This document shows positions 14,987 through 17,415 of a stretch of 17,415 nucleotides of DNA, one piece after another (position 1 is the stretch's first letter; every line of letters begins with the position of its first letter). The stretch spans positions 1 through 17,415 of the forward strand of contig CAIKZV010000514.1 in the NCBI GenBank assembly GCA_903831925.1, read 5' to 3'. The position numbers and the translations under genes were made by a program. This stretch comes from an uncultured Burkholderiales bacterium (GTDB lineage: Bacteria > Pseudomonadota > Gammaproteobacteria > Burkholderiales > Burkholderiaceae_E). The notes beneath the pieces are model-generated. The model had not been told where the DNA came from and searched no databases. It worked only from the letters and a program-made list of their open reading frames with translations.

Positions 14987-15275
14987 GGGCCTCTAGCTCA
15001 TGCTTGGTTAGAGCAGCGGACTCATAGCGCAAGTTGTGCCATACGATTCGGAAACGGCGTATGGGATGGTGTCAAAGTCGGCGAAACCTAAGTGCGCATC
15101 AGGCATAGGGCAACGCCGAGCCAAGCTTCGATGCCTGCGCATCGTTGAAGGTGTAGAGACTTGACGGCACCCACCTAAGTCGAACAGATACGGTGAAGGC
15201 AAAGTCCAGGGAGTGGCGAAAGTCACACAAACCCGAATCCGTTGGTGCCGTGTTCGACTCACGGGAGGCCCACCA
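14987..15275 (+). tRNA. tRNA with CAU anticodon (probably tRNA-Ile2), interrupted by a group I intron
   Basis: The exons are 14987-15025 and 15236-15275, giving a 79-nt tRNA with encoded CCA. The acceptor stem GGGCCTC (14987-14993) pairs with GAGGCCC (15265-15271). The D-stem is GCTC/GAGC (14996-14999/15011-15014) with an 11-base loop. The anticodon stem is GCGGA (15016-15020) with TCCGT (15238-15242). The loop after splicing is CTCATAA with anticodon CAT (15023-15025). The variable loop is TGGTG, and the T-arm is CCGTG-TTCGACT-CACGG (15248-15264). The intron separates anticodon base 36 from base 37. CAU can mean tRNA-Met or tRNA-Ile2, whose C34 is converted to lysidine by TilS to read AUA; the known homologous intron sits in tRNA-Ile(CAU), so Ile2 is preferred. 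A T-tract (15277-15281) follows. Confidence 0.95.
15026..15235 (+). ncRNA. Self-splicing group I intron in the tRNA anticodon loop (Azoarcus-type, IC3)
   Basis: This 210-nt ribozyme ends in the required guanosine (15235). P1 is exon CAT (15023-15025) with guide GTG (15036-15038), with the expected U-G wobble at the splice site. It is extended by AGC/GTT and closed by GCAA. P2 is CCATACG/CGTATGG (15039-15045/15058-15064), with a GAAA tetraloop at 15051-15054. P3 is GGTG/CACC (15068-15071/15168-15171). P4 is TCGGC/GCCGA (15078-15082/15115-15119). P6 is CGATGC/GCATCG (15129-15134/15139-15144). P7, the guanosine site, is GACTT/AAGTC (15158-15162/15202-15206). P8 is CACC/GGTG (15172-15175/15192-15195). 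P9 is GTGGC-GAAA-GTCAC (15213-15226). Core strings such as GGCGAAACCTAAG and GGGAGTGGCGAAAGTCAC match my memory of the Azoarcus tRNA-Ile intron. It encodes no homing endonuclease. Confidence 0.95.
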
Positions 15276-15280
15276 CTTTT

Positions 15281-15322
15281 TCGACGCCGATATTTTCCGG
15301 TGTCGATATTCATTGGCGTCGA
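15281..15322 (+). terminator. Inverted repeats downstream of the tRNA
   Basis: TCGACGCC (15281-15288) pairs perfectly with GGCGTCGA (15315-15322). The same left arm can instead pair with CGGTGTCG (15299 onward), giving alternative hairpins. The pair follows a T-tract (15277-15281) directly after the CCA and precedes the stop of the convergent membrane-protein gene. It probably ends tRNA transcription, possibly in both directions. Confidence 0.45.
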
Positions 15323-15350
15323 CGCTTTCTGGTGTTGTCTTGCCGGATGC

Positions 15351-16130
15351 TCAGTACCTTGGCACGATCAGGATCTGCTCGAACGGCGACTTTGAAATCG
15401 AGACGGCGCCCTGGTGGGTGCTGACGGCAAGCGCAATGAAGGCGAGCATCACCGATATCGACGCGGTGCCCAGTGACAGGGCAAGCGCATTGGTTCGCCG
15501 GTTGCCAAGATGGACGATCGCAATCCCGAATTGCGCCAGCAATCCGAGAATGAAGGTGCACAGCCATCTGGCGCTGTCGACATCCTGATGCACAAGACTC
15601 AGTCGGGTCAGGCGGGTGGCCGTCACGGCTTCGATCGCCCTTGTCAGTGTGTACAGCGCCGGTGAGGGGCTTTCGAGCTGCGATATCACCGCAACCGTCC
15701 TGTGCAAGAACTGCGAAAACAGCCGCTCGGTATCGGGTGAATCCTTCGATTGCGCAATCAGCGGCCATTCGACCTCAATGACCGAGGCGGCATAGGCTCG
15801 CGCGAGTTCGTGCAAGCCCTCCTTTTTGAGATCCGGAAAGGCATCGACATAGGCAATATAAGAGGCGATTGCAACGCTCTCTTTTTTGACTGCATCCGAA
15901 TTGCTCTGGAAGTTGGACCAGACCGAGGCCCCAAGAAAGGCCGCGGTCAGCGAGAACATGGTCAATGCCACCATGAAAAAGGGGGCAACCACTCCGCTGA
16001 AACTCGATGCGAAAGCGCGTGTCCTGCGGTCAAAGCAGAACAGGTGAATCATCACGGCACTCAGGGCATACACCGCAAAGATCGCGCCGAACACAATCGG
16101 GTCGTCAGCATGCAGGAAGGCGGAGATCAT
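15351..16130 (-). CDS. DUF4239-like membrane protein
   Basis: This 259-residue protein has four hydrophobic segments, at about residues 8-32, 46-70, 190-210 and 220-243, with a mostly polar, helical central part between segments 2 and 3. The layout and segments such as FSGVVAPFFMVALTMFSL and FLGASVWSNFQSNSDAVKKE, then EVEWPLIAQ, fit the DUF4239 (bestrophin-like) family found widely in proteobacteria. The ATG is at 16128-16130, with only a weak GAGACC ahead of it. It converges on the tRNA gene and is divergent from the Crp/Fnr gene. Members are uncharacterised; an ion-channel-like role has been suggested from the fold only. Confidence 0.75.
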   Translation of the reverse strand: MISAFLHADDPIVFGAIFAVYALSAVMIHLFCFDRRTRAFASSFSGVVAPFFMVALTMFSLTAAFLGASVWSNFQSNSDAVKKESVAIASYIAYVDAFPDLKKEGLHELARAYAASVIEVEWPLIAQSKDSPDTERLFSQFLHRTVAVISQLESPSPALYTLTRAIEAVTATRLTRLSLVHQDVDSARWLCTFILGLLAQFGIAIVHLGNRRTNALALSLGTASISVMLAFIALAVSTHQGAVSISKSPFEQILIVPRY

Positions 16131-16439
16131 CAGTCGGTCTCGGGTTAGGCATGACGCTGGCGGGCGCGCTTGCAGGATCAGCGAGGCTCAGGATGTCCGA
16201 GACACGGCAAAAACGCAAAGTCAGTCGGCCCAGCATGACGGTCAATGGCTGTGCGCTGGCACGCGCGGCACCGCTCGAGTCAGATCAGTCCTCCAGCATG
16301 CCGGGGCGTCCTCCTTACCCTGAGGCGGTACTTCCACCCGCAAGTCACAGATCCCGCCGATAGCGATGAAGGCCCCGCAGGAACAGCCTGTAGCGATGCG
16401 TCGTCCGGCGCGACTCGACAGGCTATCAGCGGGGTGCGT
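16131..16439. other. Divergent intergenic region, no gene seen
   Basis: This gap of 309 bases separates the DUF4239-like gene (minus) from the Crp/Fnr gene (plus). Open frames crossing it have no recognisable protein character. A direct repeat TAGCGATG occurs at 16361-16368 and 16391-16398. On the minus strand TTGACC (16245-16240) could be a -35, but no good -10 follows. I found no FNR-type TTGAT-N4-ATCAA site in it. Confidence 0.6.
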
Positions 16440-17300
16440 ATGTTCCAGGAACGATCACAGGATACGAACCAGACCGGCCCTCAGCAGGCCTGGTATGTCA
16501 GACCGATCCCTTCGGCAGCCGAAGCGCCTCAGGGCAGACTGACGGATCTGCTCGTGCTGCTGGGCGTCGAGCCTGACGATCGCAGACTGAGCGATACGAT
16601 TCTGGTCCCGCTGCGACGGGTCAGTGCCGGCTCGACGCTCTTTCACGAGGGCGCTCAGGCCGACGCGGTGCATATCGTGCGTTGCGGCACCTTCAAGACG
16701 CTGCGGATTGCCGAGGATGGCTACGAGCAGGTCCTGGGGTTCGCAGGGCGCGCCGAGGTGCTGGGCTTCGATGCGCTTTGCAACGGCCGCCATCCCGCCA
16801 GCGCGATTGCGCTCGAAGAGGCCAGCGTTTATGCACTGAGCCTGCGCGAAATCGACGGGCTTCGCCATCGGGTCGGTGCACTCGACATTGGCCTGCAGCA
16901 TGCGCTCAGCAGCCAGCTCGCGCGCGCCAGTGAGATCGCCGAGGTGATGGCGGCGGTCGCCTCCGAAGTCAGGCTTGCGCGATTTCTGCTGCAGCGTTCG
17001 GCCCGGATGGCGGTCTACGGTCAATCATCGCGGCAATTGCGCCTGCCGATGAGTCGGCGCGATATCGCGAGCCACCTCGGGGTCGCGCACGAAACTGTCA
17101 GCCGTTCGTTCGGCGAGCTTGCCCACTGGGGCTTCATCAGTGTCGACAATCGCGAGATTGGCATTCTCGATTTCGAGGCGCTCAAGGCATTTTCCCGAAT
17201 GACCCGCGGGATGGTCGATGACAGGGCCGGGCGGGGCAGTGACGAAAAACGGTCGCGGGCTCGCGCGAAAGGCATCAGCCCGAATCGGGTATCGGCCTGA
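16440..17300 (+). CDS. Crp/Fnr-family transcriptional regulator
   Basis: This 286-residue cytoplasmic regulator has a cNMP-binding-fold sensor domain at about residues 50-140 (VSAGSTLFHEGAQADAVHIV, then GTFKTLRIAEDGYEQVLGF). A long dimer helix follows (about 148-175), then a Crp-type winged HTH at about 200-245 (LPMSRRDIASHLGVAHETVS then RSFGELAHWGFISV). The recognition helix carries E218, S221 and R222, the E-xx-SR pattern of FNR that reads TTGAT half-sites. FNR's N-terminal iron-sulfur cysteines are missing; the only cysteines are C82 and C114. It therefore may sense another signal or respond to expression level, like FixK-type proteins. The ATG at 16440 removes a poor upstream extension. 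The C-terminus (from about 255) is a basic tail beyond the usual family end. Confidence 0.88.
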   Translation: MFQERSQDTNQTGPQQAWYVRPIPSAAEAPQGRLTDLLVLLGVEPDDRRLSDTILVPLRRVSAGSTLFHEGAQADAVHIVRCGTFKTLRIAEDGYEQVLGFAGRAEVLGFDALCNGRHPASAIALEEASVYALSLREIDGLRHRVGALDIGLQHALSSQLARASEIAEVMAAVASEVRLARFLLQRSARMAVYGQSSRQLRLPMSRRDIASHLGVAHETVSRSFGELAHWGFISVDNREIGILDFEALKAFSRMTRGMVDDRAGRGSDEKRSRARAKGISPNRVSA

Positions 17301-17318
17301 GGTGAACTCGGGTCTTCA

Positions 17319-17343
17319 GGTCGCGCCGACGCGCGGCGCGACC
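17319..17343. terminator. Strong hairpin between convergent genes
   Basis: GGTCGCGCC (17319-17327) pairs perfectly with GGCGCGACC (17335-17343) across a 7-base loop. It lies 18 bases after the Crp/Fnr stop and 9 bases beyond the stop of the incoming minus-strand frame. There is no T-run, but the stability and placement fit a bidirectional terminator. Confidence 0.55.
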
Positions 17344-17352
17344 CCATGCGAT

Positions 17353-17415
17353 TCAATGTACCGACAGCTTGCGGCCATTCTTCTTTTCCTCGCGCTCCTT
17401 CTTGACCTCGGCGCC
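17353..17415 (-). CDS. C-terminal end of an unidentified leftward gene
   Basis: The minus strand reads in frame from the window edge to a TGA at 17355-17353, giving a Lys/Glu-rich tail, AEVKKEREEKKNGRKLSVH. Together with the hairpin at 17319-17343 this suggests the end of a gene convergent with the Crp/Fnr gene. Only 20 codons are visible, so the product cannot be identified. An alternative is a rightward ATG at 17356 opening a hydrophobic frame (MYRQLAAILLFLALLLDLGA), which lacks a clear ribosome binding site. Confidence 0.45.
   Translation of the reverse strand, partial: GAEVKKEREEKKNGRKLSVH

Noticed and set aside
15008..15313. 101-residue minus-strand frame over the tRNA and intron, considered as an intron-encoded homing endonuclease
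   Set aside because: No LAGLIDADG, GIY-YIG or HNH motif is seen, it is antisense to the ribozyme core, and the sequence is explained by RNA pairing.
14987..15400. tRNA as an integration site for a genomic island
   Set aside because: No repeat of the tRNA 3' end and no integrase gene were found in the window.
12920..16381. Shared string AAGGCCCCGCAG at 12920-12931 and 16370-16381
   Set aside because: The match is only 12 bases, without matching flanks or a third full copy, so a dispersed repeat family is not supported.
17356..17415. Rightward frame with a signal-peptide-like start at the window edge
   Set aside because: There is no Shine-Dalgarno, and the hairpin placement fits a convergent minus-strand gene better; kept only as an alternative.
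1..17415. CRISPR array, insertion sequence or prophage genes
   Set aside because: No regularly spaced repeats, transposase motifs or phage structural genes were seen on either strand.

Overview
The window is GC-rich and densely coded. Its gene families point to a betaproteobacterium of the Burkholderiales/Rhodocyclales type: an orphan Bug/TctC-family solute-binding protein in a catabolic operon, LysR control of a divergent operon, a YbfB/YjiJ-type transporter, and a tRNA(CAU) interrupted by a group I intron closely resembling the one I recall from Azoarcus. The species cannot be named from the sequence alone.

Region 1 (1-7064) is a catabolic locus. A truncated acyl-CoA synthetase and a LysR regulator are read leftwards. 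Divergent from them is a tightly packed six-gene rightward operon: a SnoaL-like protein, an FAH-family hydrolase, a periplasmic Bug protein, a D-2-hydroxyacid dehydrogenase, a TauD/TfdA-type Fe(II)/2-oxoglutarate dioxygenase and an FMN-dependent L-2-hydroxyacid dehydrogenase. A T-N11-A dyad centred about 65 bases upstream of the inferred transcription start fits LysR control. The gene set suggests uptake and oxidation of a hydroxylated or ether-type organic acid; the substrate is unknown.

Region 2 (7065-12916) holds a small membrane protein (minus), a FemAB/GNAT-like acyltransferase (plus), a DHH-family phosphoesterase (minus), an MFS transporter (plus) and a large lipoprotein of unknown function with a probable TTG start. 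Region 3 (12917-14898, minus) holds a YpfJ-type zinc metallopeptidase, a small glycine-rich lipoprotein and a nitrile-hydratase-accessory-like protein joined to it by an ATGA overlap, with no nitrile hydratase subunits in view.

Region 4 (14899-15350) is the most striking part. It is a tRNA gene with anticodon CAU, probably the tRNA-Ile2 that reads AUA, split in the anticodon loop by a roughly 210-nt self-splicing group I intron. P1, P2, P3, P4, P6, P7, P8 and P9, two GAAA tetraloops and the terminal guanosine can all be traced. Region 5 (15351-17415) holds a DUF4239-like membrane protein (minus), a divergent Crp/Fnr regulator with an FNR-type recognition helix but no N-terminal cysteine cluster, and the last codons of a probable convergent gene. 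Strong hairpins sit between most convergent gene pairs.
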